A stretch of 10,602 nucleotides of DNA, taken from NCBI GenBank assembly GCA_003154055.1, contig PMCH01000182.1:1-10602 (forward strand), written 5' to 3'. Origin of the DNA: Acidobacteriaceae bacterium. GTDB taxonomy: Bacteria; Acidobacteriota; Terriglobia; Terriglobales; Acidobacteriaceae. The notes under the pieces were generated by a model. It made no database searches, was not told where the DNA came from, and was given only the letters and a program-made list of their open reading frames with translations. Positions 1 through 5,702 of this stretch are shown in pieces. How positions within the stretch are numbered: the first letter of the stretch is position 1; each line of letters begins with the position of its first letter. Both the position numbers and the translations under genes were made by a program.

Positions 1-1235
1 CCCGCGGGATCGTAAAATCCCCGGTCCTCGGGATCGGGACTGCTGAAGCGGCCATCCAGGCGGCCGACGAGCAGCTTCTGGTCGAGTAACAGTTCGCGGG
101 TGAAGGTGGGAACATCGATGCGCAGATTGTTGGTCTCGATCACCTCTGGACGCAGCCCGATGTAGCGCGCGAGCTGCTCCACGATCTTGTGGCGCTCGTC
201 GGGCGTCAGGGCGTCGGCCTTGCCGAGCGCGAGGGCGTACTCATTCGTGCTCCAGCGCACCACTTCCTGCCGCATTTTCTCGGGGTCCGCGCTCAGATCG
301 GCGGGCACCTTGTGGTGATAGGCGGCGATCATGTTGAAGGTGGGAACGAGCAGGGTGTAAGGCAGGTCGTTGGACTTGTTCCACTCCAGTGTCTGGAAGT
401 CCACGGCCATGGAGAGCAGGGTCACTCCATTGAATGCGATTCCGTGATCGGCGAGATAGCCGGAAATCCCCGCCGCCCGCGTCGTGCCATAGCTTTCTCC
501 CAGCAGAAACAGCGGAGAACTCCAGCGCTCGTAGCGCGAGATGTACAGGCGGATAAATTCACCGAATGCCTGCACGTCCCCGCGCACGCCGAGAAATTTC
601 TTGAGCAGTTCCGCATTTGCGGCGCGCGAGAAACCCGTGCCCATGGCGTCCACCATGACAAGGTCGCTGCGGTCCAACAGCGTGGCGGGATTGTCCTCGA
701 TTCGATACGGGGCCGCCGGCATGAATCCATTCGGTTGCAGGACGACCCTCTTCGGCCCGAGCGCGCCCATGTGCAGCCAGACGGAAGCAGAGCCGGGGCC
801 GCCGTTGAAGGCAAACGTCAGCGGGCGCTGGCCGGCGGCCTGCCCGTCGAGCGTGTAGGCGACAAAGAACATTTCGGCTTCGATCTTCCCGTCGCCCCGC
901 TTGAGCGGAAGCCGGCCGGTGGTCGCCGTATAGCTCAGGGCCTTGCCATTCACGGTGATCGAATGATGCGTGATCACCGGGGGAACTTCGCTCACGTCGT
1001 AATGCTCGTCTTTGTCGGTTGCTTCGCCATCGGGCTTTGCGGTTTCGGCAGGCTTCGCGCTCTCGGCGGATTTGTCGGGTGCGGCAGGCGGCGTCGCGGC
1101 CGGCTCCTTCTTGTCTTTCTTCTCCTTGACGGCTGGCTTGGGCTTGTCGGCGGCGTCTTGCGAGGGCTGGCTTTGCTGTGCGGCTCCGGCAACAGTCAGG
1201 AAAAGGCTAACCATCAACGCCAAAAAAATTCGCAT
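1..1235 (-). CDS. S10 family serine carboxypeptidase, secreted; 3' end beyond window
   Basis: This is a peptidase S10 (serine carboxypeptidase) that removes C-terminal residues from peptides outside the cytoplasm. About 411 codons are visible; the C-terminal part, including the catalytic Asp and His, lies beyond the left edge. Residues 1-20 form a signal peptide (MRIFLALMVSLFLTVAGAAQ). Residues 21-78 are a low-complexity Lys/Pro/Ala/Asp linker. The catalytic fold begins near residue 85. The family oxyanion-hole motif FNGGPGSAS is at 143-151, and the nucleophile motif GESYG is at 246-250 with Ser248. The ATG at 1233-1235 is preceded by a GGAGA Shine-Dalgarno at 1241-1245, which fixes the start. 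It lies 90 bp downstream of another exported hydrolase on the same strand, so co-transcription is possible. The family call is firm; the substrate is unknown. Confidence 0.93.
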   Translation of the reverse strand, partial: MRIFLALMVSLFLTVAGAAQQSQPSQDAADKPKPAVKEKKDKKEPAATPPAAPDKSAESAKPAETAKPDGEATDKDEHYDVSEVPPVITHHSITVNGKALSYTATTGRLPLKRGDGKIEAEMFFVAYTLDGQAAGQRPLTFAFNGGPGSASVWLHMGALGPKRVVLQPNGFMPAAPYRIEDNPATLLDRSDLVMVDAMGTGFSRAANAELLKKFLGVRGDVQAFGEFIRLYISRYERWSSPLFLLGESYGTTRAAGISGYLADHGIAFNGVTLLSMAVDFQTLEWNKSNDLPYTLLVPTFNMIAAYHHKVPADLSADPEKMRQEVVRWSTNEYALALGKADALTPDERHKIVEQLARYIGLRPEVIETNNLRIDVPTFTRELLLDQKLLVGRLDGRFSSPDPEDRGFYDPA

Positions 1236-1325
1236 GTCACTCTCCGAAAGAAAATTGCTGAATATGCTGCTCACATCAAAAGTGCAATGCAACAATCACA
1301 AACTCGCTCGATCCGCCTGCCCGCC

Positions 1326-2378
1326 TCATTTTCCGAGATGCTTATCGAAGAAATCCGCCATCATGCGATGGGCTTCGATGGATTCGGGCAGCGTGAACTG
1401 GTTCCAGAAGGCGTGCGGAAGAGCATCGAACACGACGAGCTGAGTTTCGACTCCAGCATGCAGAAAAGCGCGGTGCAAGTTCACCGTCTCACTCAGGAGA
1501 AGATCGCGTCCGCTGCTGAGAAAGAAGGTCGGCGGCAACCCTTTCAGGTCTGCGTACAGAGGAGAGAGCACGGGATCGCGCAGGTTCGTCGATGCCACGT
1601 GCGGGTCCTTTGGCAGCGGCTTCTCCGGCGGACTGAGCGGGCCCTTCAGTCCCTCCAGTCCGAAGATTGCTTGCGAGTCGCCGTATTTGCCCAGGTCGCC
1701 GCTTCCGGAGAAGATGCCCAGCGCAGCCGGAAGCGGCAGTCCCAGCTGCTTCAGCCGTACCGCGACCTCGCCGGTCAGAATCGCCCCGGCCGATGTACCG
1801 TAGAGCACGATGTTGTTCGGCTTGTAGCTCTTGAGCAATTCCTTGTAGACAGCCACCGTGTCATCGGCGGCGGCGGGAAATGCATAATCCGGCGATAGCC
1901 GGTACAGCACCGCCACCACTTTGGTTTGCGCCAGGCTGGCAACCGGGACAGTCTCGGCAACCGATCCCCAGTCAGCTTGAAATCCACCGCCATGTACGTT
2001 GATCATCACGCGATCGCGTTTCTCGGCCGGAACACTTGGCGGCGTGATGATGCGCACGGGCACGCCGGCTATTGTGTCCTTGGTCAAGGTAGCCGGATAC
2101 ATCGACTGCATATCCTTAGCCAGCGTTTCCTGCCAGGTCTCCGCTTTGGCACGGTTCTCTGCGACCGAAACGTTCTGATCAGCGTCGGACATCGGCTGGG
2201 CCAGCCATTTTTGCGCTTCCGCGCTGATCGTTTCCGGCACTGGCACGACCCGAGTCACGTGAGCAGTTCCGTGCTCGTCAATGGTGCTGGAGTCAGGCTT
2301 GGGAACGGAGTGCGTTGCGCAGGCGGGAAGAATGCCAAGCGACAGGGCTAGCAGGATTGAGCGCTCGAATCGAGACAT
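1326..2378 (-). CDS. Alpha/beta hydrolase, HSL-type esterase, probably exported
   Basis: This is an esterase/lipase of the hormone-sensitive-lipase-like family (alpha/beta hydrolase fold 3). Numbered from the ATG at 2376-2378 the protein has 350 residues. The oxyanion motif HGGGF is at 129-133 and the nucleophile motif GTSAG at 194-198 (Ser196; many relatives have GDSAG). The likely catalytic Asp is 292 (SSGRDLLLS) and His is 322 (ALPHAFW), so the triad looks intact. The N-terminus is hydrophobic and ends LGILPAC, which suggests a lipoprotein signal with Cys20 lipidated; proline at -2 makes the lipobox imperfect. A start eight codons upstream (2402) is also open, but it overlaps a consensus TATAAT, so I prefer 2378. 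Neither start has a clear Shine-Dalgarno. It is downstream of the sulfur-carrier gene and upstream of the carboxypeptidase. The substrate is unknown. Confidence 0.88.
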   Translation of the reverse strand: MSRFERSILLALSLGILPACATHSVPKPDSSTIDEHGTAHVTRVVPVPETISAEAQKWLAQPMSDADQNVSVAENRAKAETWQETLAKDMQSMYPATLTKDTIAGVPVRIITPPSVPAEKRDRVMINVHGGGFQADWGSVAETVPVASLAQTKVVAVLYRLSPDYAFPAAADDTVAVYKELLKSYKPNNIVLYGTSAGAILTGEVAVRLKQLGLPLPAALGIFSGSGDLGKYGDSQAIFGLEGLKGPLSPPEKPLPKDPHVASTNLRDPVLSPLYADLKGLPPTFFLSSGRDLLLSETVNLHRAFLHAGVETQLVVFDALPHAFWNQFTLPESIEAHRMMADFFDKHLGK

Positions 2379-2400
2379 GGAGAGTGTTCGCTGGTCGAGC

Positions 2401-2406
2401 ATTATA
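2401..2406 (-). promoter_or_regulatory. Consensus -10 box TATAAT before the esterase gene
   Basis: On the minus strand these bases read TATAAT, a perfect -10 hexamer, in the short gap after the cysO-like stop codon. Transcription would start near 2394, giving a leader of about 16 nt to the ATG at 2378. No good -35 hexamer is visible at 16-18 bp spacing. The site would make the upstream alternative ATG (2402) untranslatable from this promoter. This is prediction from the motif only. Confidence 0.45.
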
Positions 2407-2421
2407 CCCGGCCAAAGGGAA

Positions 2422-2697
2422 TCAGCGTCCGCCAGCGATGGACGGCACGATGGAAATAGTGTCCCCGTCTTTCAGGGCGGTGGCTTCCTTCTGCAGGTAG
2501 CGCATGTCTTCGTCGTTGACGTAGACATTGACGAAAGCTCGCAGCTTGCCGTCGTCGGTATAGAGATGACGATTGAGGTCGGGGTACTGGGAGATGAGGC
2601 TGGCCAAGGCCTCGCCGACATTGTTTGCGGGAACCTGTACCGTCGCCTGTTTCCCTGCGTATTGACGGAGGGCACCGGGAATCTGGATCTGGGGCAT
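2422..2697 (-). CDS. cysO: ThiS/MoaD-fold sulfur carrier protein, CysO-like, ending Gly-Gly-Arg
   Basis: This small ubiquitin-like (beta-grasp) protein has 91 residues from the ATG at 2695-2697; a TTG two codons upstream is an alternative start. The family carries sulfur as a thiocarboxylate on a C-terminal Gly-Gly after adenylation by an E1-like/MoeB-type enzyme, which is not in this window. Visible features are the conserved FVNVYVNDEDMRYL stretch (55-68), the KDGDTISIVPSIAGG end (76-90) typical of CysO and MoaD, and one extra residue, Arg91, after the diglycine. That extension means the protein must be trimmed before it can be charged. The nearby JAMM peptidase (3342-3776) and CysM-like enzyme (3894-4874) support a role in protein-bound cysteine synthesis. 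A role as a molybdopterin or thiamine carrier cannot be excluded, but no moa or thi genes are near. Confidence 0.85.
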   Translation of the reverse strand: MPQIQIPGALRQYAGKQATVQVPANNVGEALASLISQYPDLNRHLYTDDGKLRAFVNVYVNDEDMRYLQKEATALKDGDTISIVPSIAGGR

Positions 2698-2702
2698 ACG
2701 CA

Positions 2703-2731
2703 AAAGATGCTATGGTACCGCTGAAAGATGC
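2703..2731. promoter_or_regulatory. 8-bp direct repeat in the divergent cysO / membrane-gene promoter gap
   Basis: AAAGATGC occurs at 2703-2710 and again at 2724-2731, exactly 21 bp apart (two helical turns). It lies in the 72-bp gap between the divergent starts of the carrier gene and the membrane-protein gene. The spacing suits a dimeric or tandem regulator binding one face of the DNA. This is a candidate operator only; the copies may be chance. Confidence 0.25.
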
Positions 2732-2769
2732 AAGTGGAAACGACCTCGCCACATTATTGAGGAGGAGGA

Positions 2770-3193
2770 ATGGCTTCTGCCCAACCCGGGCGTCCCAGGG
2801 GATTTGTCCCGATCGGCGTGTTCTTCGTACTTGGCGCGACCATGGCCGCCTACGCCGCCGTCACCCTGCTGAAACCAGGGACTTTCCTCGACGCCCTATG
2901 GGTCCTGAACAAGCCAGCCCATGAACAACTCGCCTGGCTGGGCGGGATCGCCGCGTTGCCCTTTGGCGTTCTTTCGGTGGCGTTGGGTTGCGCCGCCGTA
3001 GGCTGGTTCCGGCGGCGGCACTGGGGATGGGTTCTGGGCACCTCGATCCATCGCCATCAACATGGCGGGCGATCTTGTGAATCTTGCGATCGGCGAGCAC
3101 CTGAAAGGCGCGGTGGGAGTGGTGATTGCGGGATTGCTGCTGATCTATATGACGCGGCCGGGGGTGAGGGAATACTTCCGGCGGGAGTCTTAG
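2770..3193 (+). pseudogene. Small four-helix membrane protein gene with a 1-nt frameshift
   Basis: The reading frame starts at the ATG at 2770 behind a strong Shine-Dalgarno (AGGAGG at 2760-2765). It encodes about 93 plausible residues with hydrophobic segments near 12-34 and 54-80, up to WGWVLGTSI. After this the frame becomes His/Arg/Cys-rich and stops resembling a membrane protein. Removing one base around 3046-3052 (atccatc) joins it to a second frame reading IAINMAGDLVNLAIGEHL, then a hydrophobic segment (GVVIAGLLLIYM) and a charged tail, ending at TAG 3191-3193. The restored product is about 140 residues with four membrane helices. I do not recognise the family. It is either a recent inactivating indel or a sequencing/assembly error; the sequence around the shift is not a classic slippery site. 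It sits on the opposite strand between two genes of the sulfur-carrier module. Confidence 0.75.
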
Positions 3194-3233
3194 CACAACT
3201 GGCCTAGCCATGGTTCATCGGAAAACCACCGAA

Positions 3234-3317
3234 ATTGTCATCCCGAGCGAAGCGAGGGATCTGCAGTTTCCTCGGCGCGGCCCAATGCAGATCCCTCGCT
3301 TCGCTCGGGAGGACAAT
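3234..3317. repeat. 84-bp near-perfect inverted repeat (CGAGCGAAGCGAGGGATC family)
   Basis: The left arm 3234-3265 and right arm 3286-3317 are 32-bp inverted copies differing at one position, separated by a 20-bp loop. The core is CGAGCGAAGCGAGGGATC. The element lies between the convergent ends of the membrane-protein gene and the mec-like gene, so a transcript from either strand would fold into a very strong hairpin. I recall similar cores dispersed between genes of many environmental bacteria; whether this is a mobile MITE-like element or a bidirectional terminator cannot be decided from one copy. It encodes nothing. Confidence 0.85.
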
Positions 3318-3321
3318 TCAT

Positions 3322-3342
3322 ATTCAGTTTTCAGTTGGGTAT
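3322..3342. repeat. Heptad-phased tract at the mec stop codon
   Basis: The plus strand reads ATTCAGT, TTTCAGT, TGGGTAT in consecutive 7-bp steps. The first two units differ only at one position and the third is degenerate. The last base overlaps the stop codon of the mec-like gene (complement 3342-3344). It is one of several 7-bp-period tracts at gene ends in this window. Confidence 0.5.
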
Positions 3343-3776
3343 CAGACGACCGCGATCCGTTCGTCCACGAATTTCTTGTCATCCTCGTCGCGACCGGCAA
3401 GTTCGAACGAGTTGGTGAGCACCGCCTTCCCCTTCTCCACGCTGGTAATCACATACGAACAGCCGATCCAGTGTGCCTCGGCAAGGTCGGTAGGCGACCA
3501 CTGGGCGGGATGGTCGGGATGGGAGTGGTAGAAGCCGACAATGTCCTCGCCGCGCTCGCGCCCCTCGCGTTGGATTCGGACCAATTCCTTGGGGTCAATG
3601 TTGTAGCGGTTGTGAGGTGAGTCGTCGCGGGTGTTCCCGCAGCGGGCAGCACGGGTGGCGATTTTCGAGCCATCATCCTCGAAGCGGCCCAGCAGCACAC
3701 CGCAGCACTCGTGGGGATAGGTCTCTTCTCCGTGCTGACGAAGGGAGGCGTAGGCGGCTTGGGTGATTTTCAGCAT
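3342..3776 (-). CDS. mec: JAMM/MPN+ metallopeptidase (M67 family), Mec-like
   Basis: This is a zinc-dependent JAB1/MPN/MOV34 peptidase of 144 residues. The full JAMM signature is present: Glu23 (PHECCGVLLG), His84 and His86 (FYHSHPDHP), Ser94 and Asp97 (WSPTD), with exactly ten residues between the second His and the Asp. Relatives hydrolyse bonds at the C-terminal glycine of ThiS/MoaD-like carriers: mycobacterial Mec releases cysteine from CysO-Cys, and QbsD trims a C-terminal extension from its carrier. With a CysM-like gene upstream and a GGR-ending carrier downstream, either or both jobs fit here. I start at the ATG at 3774-3776 (MLKITQAAY), because the 23 codons further upstream are a translation of intergenic repeats. 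No clear Shine-Dalgarno precedes this start. The family call is firm; the exact substrate is inferred. Confidence 0.9.
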   Translation of the reverse strand: MLKITQAAYASLRQHGEETYPHECCGVLLGRFEDDGSKIATRAARCGNTRDDSPHNRYNIDPKELVRIQREGRERGEDIVGFYHSHPDHPAQWSPTDLAEAHWIGCSYVITSVEKGKAVLTNSFELAGRDEDDKKFVDERIAVV

Positions 3777-3785
3777 CGGGCAATT

Positions 3786-3806
3786 GCAGAAGTCAGGTTG
3801 CAGAAG
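3786..3806. repeat. Heptad-phased tract upstream of mec
   Basis: The units GCAGAAG, TCAGGTT, GCAGAAG follow one another at 7-bp spacing; the outer two are identical. The tract lies 9 bp before the mec start and after the cysM-side inverted repeat, so it falls inside any cysM-mec transcript. The GCAGAAG unit recurs at 6161. Confidence 0.5.
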
Positions 3807-3811
3807 TATTT

Positions 3812-3883
3812 CACCACGGAGGCACGGAGCCACGGAGGAAATCAAAAGAAGGGTTTTCTCCGTGACTCTGTGTCTCCGTGGTG
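3812..3883. repeat. Inverted repeat built of CACGGAG octamers
   Basis: The left arm 3812-3837 and right arm 3858-3883 (26 bp each) are inverted copies with three mismatches around a 20-bp loop. The left arm contains three tandem 8-bp units (CACGGAGG, CACGGAGC, CACGGAGG). The element starts 10 bp after the cysM stop codon, so the message would fold into a long GC-rich hairpin there. Tracts of this kind are familiar between genes in many environmental bacterial genomes. It may end or attenuate transcription between cysM and mec. Confidence 0.8.
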
Positions 3884-3893
3884 GAGTTTGGTT

Positions 3894-4874
3894 TCAACCC
3901 TCTTCCCAGAAGCGCTCGCTCAGGTACCGGTTGCCCGAATCGCAAAGGATGGTCACAATCACCGCGGGCTGCTGTTTCTTCAGGCCCTCGGCGACTTTCA
4001 AGCTGCCGACAATCGCCGCAGCCGCTGAAACACCGACCAGCAGGCCCTGTTCGCGGGCCAGACGCTTGACCATGGCGTGCGCATCCTCGGTGCCAACCTC
4101 CAGTTGCTCGTCGGCAAGTGACGCGTCGTAGATAGCCGGGACCATCGTCGAGCCCAGATGCTTGGTGCCTTCCAGTCCGTGGAAGGGTGAGTCCGGCTGG
4201 AGCGAGATGCAACGGACGTGCGGATTCAGTTCCTTCAACCGGCGCGTGGTGCCGACGAAAGTTCCGGTCGTGCCCATCATCGCGACGAAGTGCGTCACGC
4301 AGCCTTCGGTCTGCTGCCAGATTTCGTTGGCGGTGGTCAGGTAGTGCGCTCGCCAGTTGGCGTCGTTCGAGTACTGGTCCGCGTAGAAATAAAGATCGGG
4401 ATGCTTCTCCGCGAGCTGATGCGCAATCTTGGTGGCGCCGTCGGAGCCTTCGCCCGGATCGGTGTAGATGATATTTGCGCCGTATGCCTGTAGAATTCGT
4501 TTTCGTTCGACGGAGACGTTGTCCGGCACGCACAGCGTGACGGGGAATCCGAGCGCGGCGCCGAGCATGGAATAAGCGATGCCGGTGTTGCCGCTGGTGG
4601 AATCGAGCAGGATCCTTCCCGGCGCAAGCTTGCCGGAACGCCGCGCTTCCGTCACGATGTTGGCGGCTGCGCGGTCCTTGATCGATCCGCCGGGGTTGTA
4701 CCACTCGGCCTTCCCGAGAAGATGAACCGTGGGGAAGTCGTGGGTGAGCGAATCGAACGCCAGCAGGGGAGTGTTGCCAATGCGTTCGAGCAGCGTTGCT
4801 CCGGCAGGGCCAGGAGCGGTTCCGTCCTCCGAGGGACCGAACCTTGGTGCGGAGCTGGAACCTGCTGTAGCCAT
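3894..4874 (-). CDS. cysM: PLP-dependent cysteine synthase, CysM-like
   Basis: This fold-type-II PLP enzyme (326 residues) makes cysteine by replacing the activated side chain of a serine derivative with sulfur. The PLP lysine is Lys66 in NPGGSIKDR (60-68), the substrate loop is STSGNTG (92-98), and the PLP-phosphate loop is GTTGTFVGT (201-209). The C-terminus ends at LSERFWEEG without the long tail of mycobacterial CysM. Association with a carrier and a JAMM peptidase points to CysM rather than CysK and to protein-bound thiocarboxylate as sulfur donor. The arginine of mycobacterial CysM that recognises O-phosphoserine (the EPRYG segment) appears replaced here by QPDSP (227-231), so the serine donor is uncertain. 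The first 25 residues are a low-complexity Ser/Pro/Gly extension. The ATG at 4872-4874 has only a weak, distant GGAAG. Cystathionine beta-synthase-like activity is a less likely alternative. Confidence 0.9.
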   Translation of the reverse strand: MATAGSSSAPRFGPSEDGTAPGPAGATLLERIGNTPLLAFDSLTHDFPTVHLLGKAEWYNPGGSIKDRAAANIVTEARRSGKLAPGRILLDSTSGNTGIAYSMLGAALGFPVTLCVPDNVSVERKRILQAYGANIIYTDPGEGSDGATKIAHQLAEKHPDLYFYADQYSNDANWRAHYLTTANEIWQQTEGCVTHFVAMMGTTGTFVGTTRRLKELNPHVRCISLQPDSPFHGLEGTKHLGSTMVPAIYDASLADEQLEVGTEDAHAMVKRLAREQGLLVGVSAAAAIVGSLKVAEGLKKQQPAVIVTILCDSGNRYLSERFWEEG

Positions 4875-4924
4875 GGGGGATAAAGCTTCCGTGACCAGAG
4901 TAATGTGCCGGTGCTGTTAAAAGG

Positions 4925-4936
4925 GTATATCTATAC
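4925..4936. promoter_or_regulatory. Small palindrome in the cysM / 5047 divergent promoter region
   Basis: GTATA-TC-TATAC is a perfect 5-bp inverted repeat with a 2-bp centre, AT-rich in a GC-rich setting. It lies 51 bp before the cysM start and 110 bp before the plus-strand start at 5047. On the plus strand it contains TATACT (4932-4937), a 5/6 match to a -10 hexamer. It could be an operator or part of a promoter. No regulator gene is adjacent. Confidence 0.35.
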
Positions 4937-4941
4937 TGGGT

Positions 4942-4997
4942 CATTAGATTCAAGCCCCGGACGTTTGGTTCCATTAGAAAACTGACGGAGCCCCGGA
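4942..4997. repeat. Duplicated CATTAGA + AGCCCCGGA motifs
   Basis: CATTAGA occurs at 4942-4948 and 4972-4978, and AGCCCCGGA at 4953-4961 and 4989-4997, in the same order and orientation. The second pair is six bases further apart. The pattern looks like a local duplication of a two-part site upstream of the gene at 5047. The function is unknown. Confidence 0.4.
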
Positions 4998-5046
4998 TGG
5001 TGAAGGCTGCATCTAACCGAGCGGAAACGGAATTGAGTGAAAGATA

Positions 5047-5523
5047 ATGTCAACGAAAGTCGAAGAACGCACTTATGAAGACGCAGTCAACTGGCTGCGC
5101 GAACACGGATTTGACCTGATTGAAGCCCCCGGCGCGCAAGTCCGCGTGTTTCTGAAGAAGTACACCGTCTCAGCGGCCATCCAGAAGACGGACGATGGCG
5201 GGGTGAAGATTTTTGCCTACCCGGGGTACCTGATCGGGGGCGAAATCTCGAAACTGGTCAACAAGGGCTATCAGCAGTTCCTGAAAACCACGAAGACCGA
5301 AGTGGCGGCGACCGCCGACCACCTCAAGGCGCTGCACCAGTTCGCGGAAGAAATGAAAGAAGGGCTCGGACTGCCCAGCCTGTACAACGAGTCGCTGGGG
5401 ACGGTGAGCGAATCCTACCAGTACGATCGCATCAAGGATCGCGATACGCCGGAAGTCGAGCGCCCCAAGCGCCCGTGGCAGGCCGTGAAGGCGAAGGCAG
5501 CGGCGAAAAAGGCGAGCCGGTAG
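5047..5523 (+). CDS. Conserved-looking hypothetical protein, 158 aa
   Basis: I do not recognise this family. It is a soluble protein with no signal peptide or membrane helix. Residues 1-60 look alpha/beta (an N-terminal helix with WLREHGFDLIEA, then strands RVFLKKYTVSAAIQK and GGVKIFAYPGYLIGG). Residues 65-112 look helical (SKLVNKGYQQFL through FAEEMKEGLGL). The tail is basic and Ala/Lys-rich (KAKAAAKKASR), which could bind nucleic acid or membrane lipid. Codon use and base composition match the neighbours, so it looks like a resident gene. The ATG at 5047 has only a weak GAAAG upstream. It is divergent from cysM across a 172-bp gap with a palindrome and duplicated motifs, so shared regulation is possible. 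The stop codon TAG is the first three bases of a heptad-phased tract. Confidence 0.8.
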   Translation: MSTKVEERTYEDAVNWLREHGFDLIEAPGAQVRVFLKKYTVSAAIQKTDDGGVKIFAYPGYLIGGEISKLVNKGYQQFLKTTKTEVAATADHLKALHQFAEEMKEGLGLPSLYNESLGTVSESYQYDRIKDRDTPEVERPKRPWQAVKAKAAAKKASR

Positions 5524-5548
5524 TTGCCGGTTGCTGGTTTCTAGTCTG
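5521..5548. repeat. Heptad-phased tract beginning at the stop codon
   Basis: The units TAGTTGC, CGGTTGC, TGGTTTC, TAGTCTG run in 7-bp register. The first unit supplies the TAG stop codon of the preceding gene. The units are degenerate, but the G-T-T core recurs at the same phase in the first three. Confidence 0.5.
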
Positions 5549-5623
5549 GGCACGGTCGGAAACCGGATTTGGTTTGCCAACCTCATCTTTCTGAAAGCAA
5601 GCGCGGGCGTTCTGCTCGCGTGA

Positions 5624-5653
5624 CTCAATCGCCCATTTCTCAATCGCCTGTTT
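5624..5653. repeat. 15-bp tandem direct repeat
   Basis: CTCAATCGCCCATTT (5624-5638) is followed directly by CTCAATCGCCTGTTT (5639-5653), with two mismatches. It lies in the 179-bp gap before the NTF2-like gene, 41 bp upstream of its Shine-Dalgarno. Just before it, 5602-5608 and 5614-5620 form a 7-bp stem with one G-T pair and a 5-base loop but no following T-run, so it is not a clear terminator. Confidence 0.6.
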
Positions 5654-5702
5654 CTGCGGCGGGTGCCTGCTTTGTGCGAAACTGGTGCGCCTTGGAGGAC
5701 CT

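Noticed and set aside
189..1898. A 569-codon plus-strand open frame across the carboxypeptidase and esterase genes
   Set aside because: It is antisense to two genes with intact catalytic motifs, has Arg/Gly/His-biased composition with no domain, and arises from high GC content.
3046..3052. Programmed ribosomal frameshift in the membrane-protein gene
   Set aside because: There is no slippery heptamer, no nearby stimulatory structure and no functional reason; an indel or read error is simpler.
3811..4974. A 387-codon minus-strand frame overlapping cysM
   Set aside because: It is Arg-rich, out of frame with the PLP motifs, and its end is a translation of the intergenic CACGGAG repeat.
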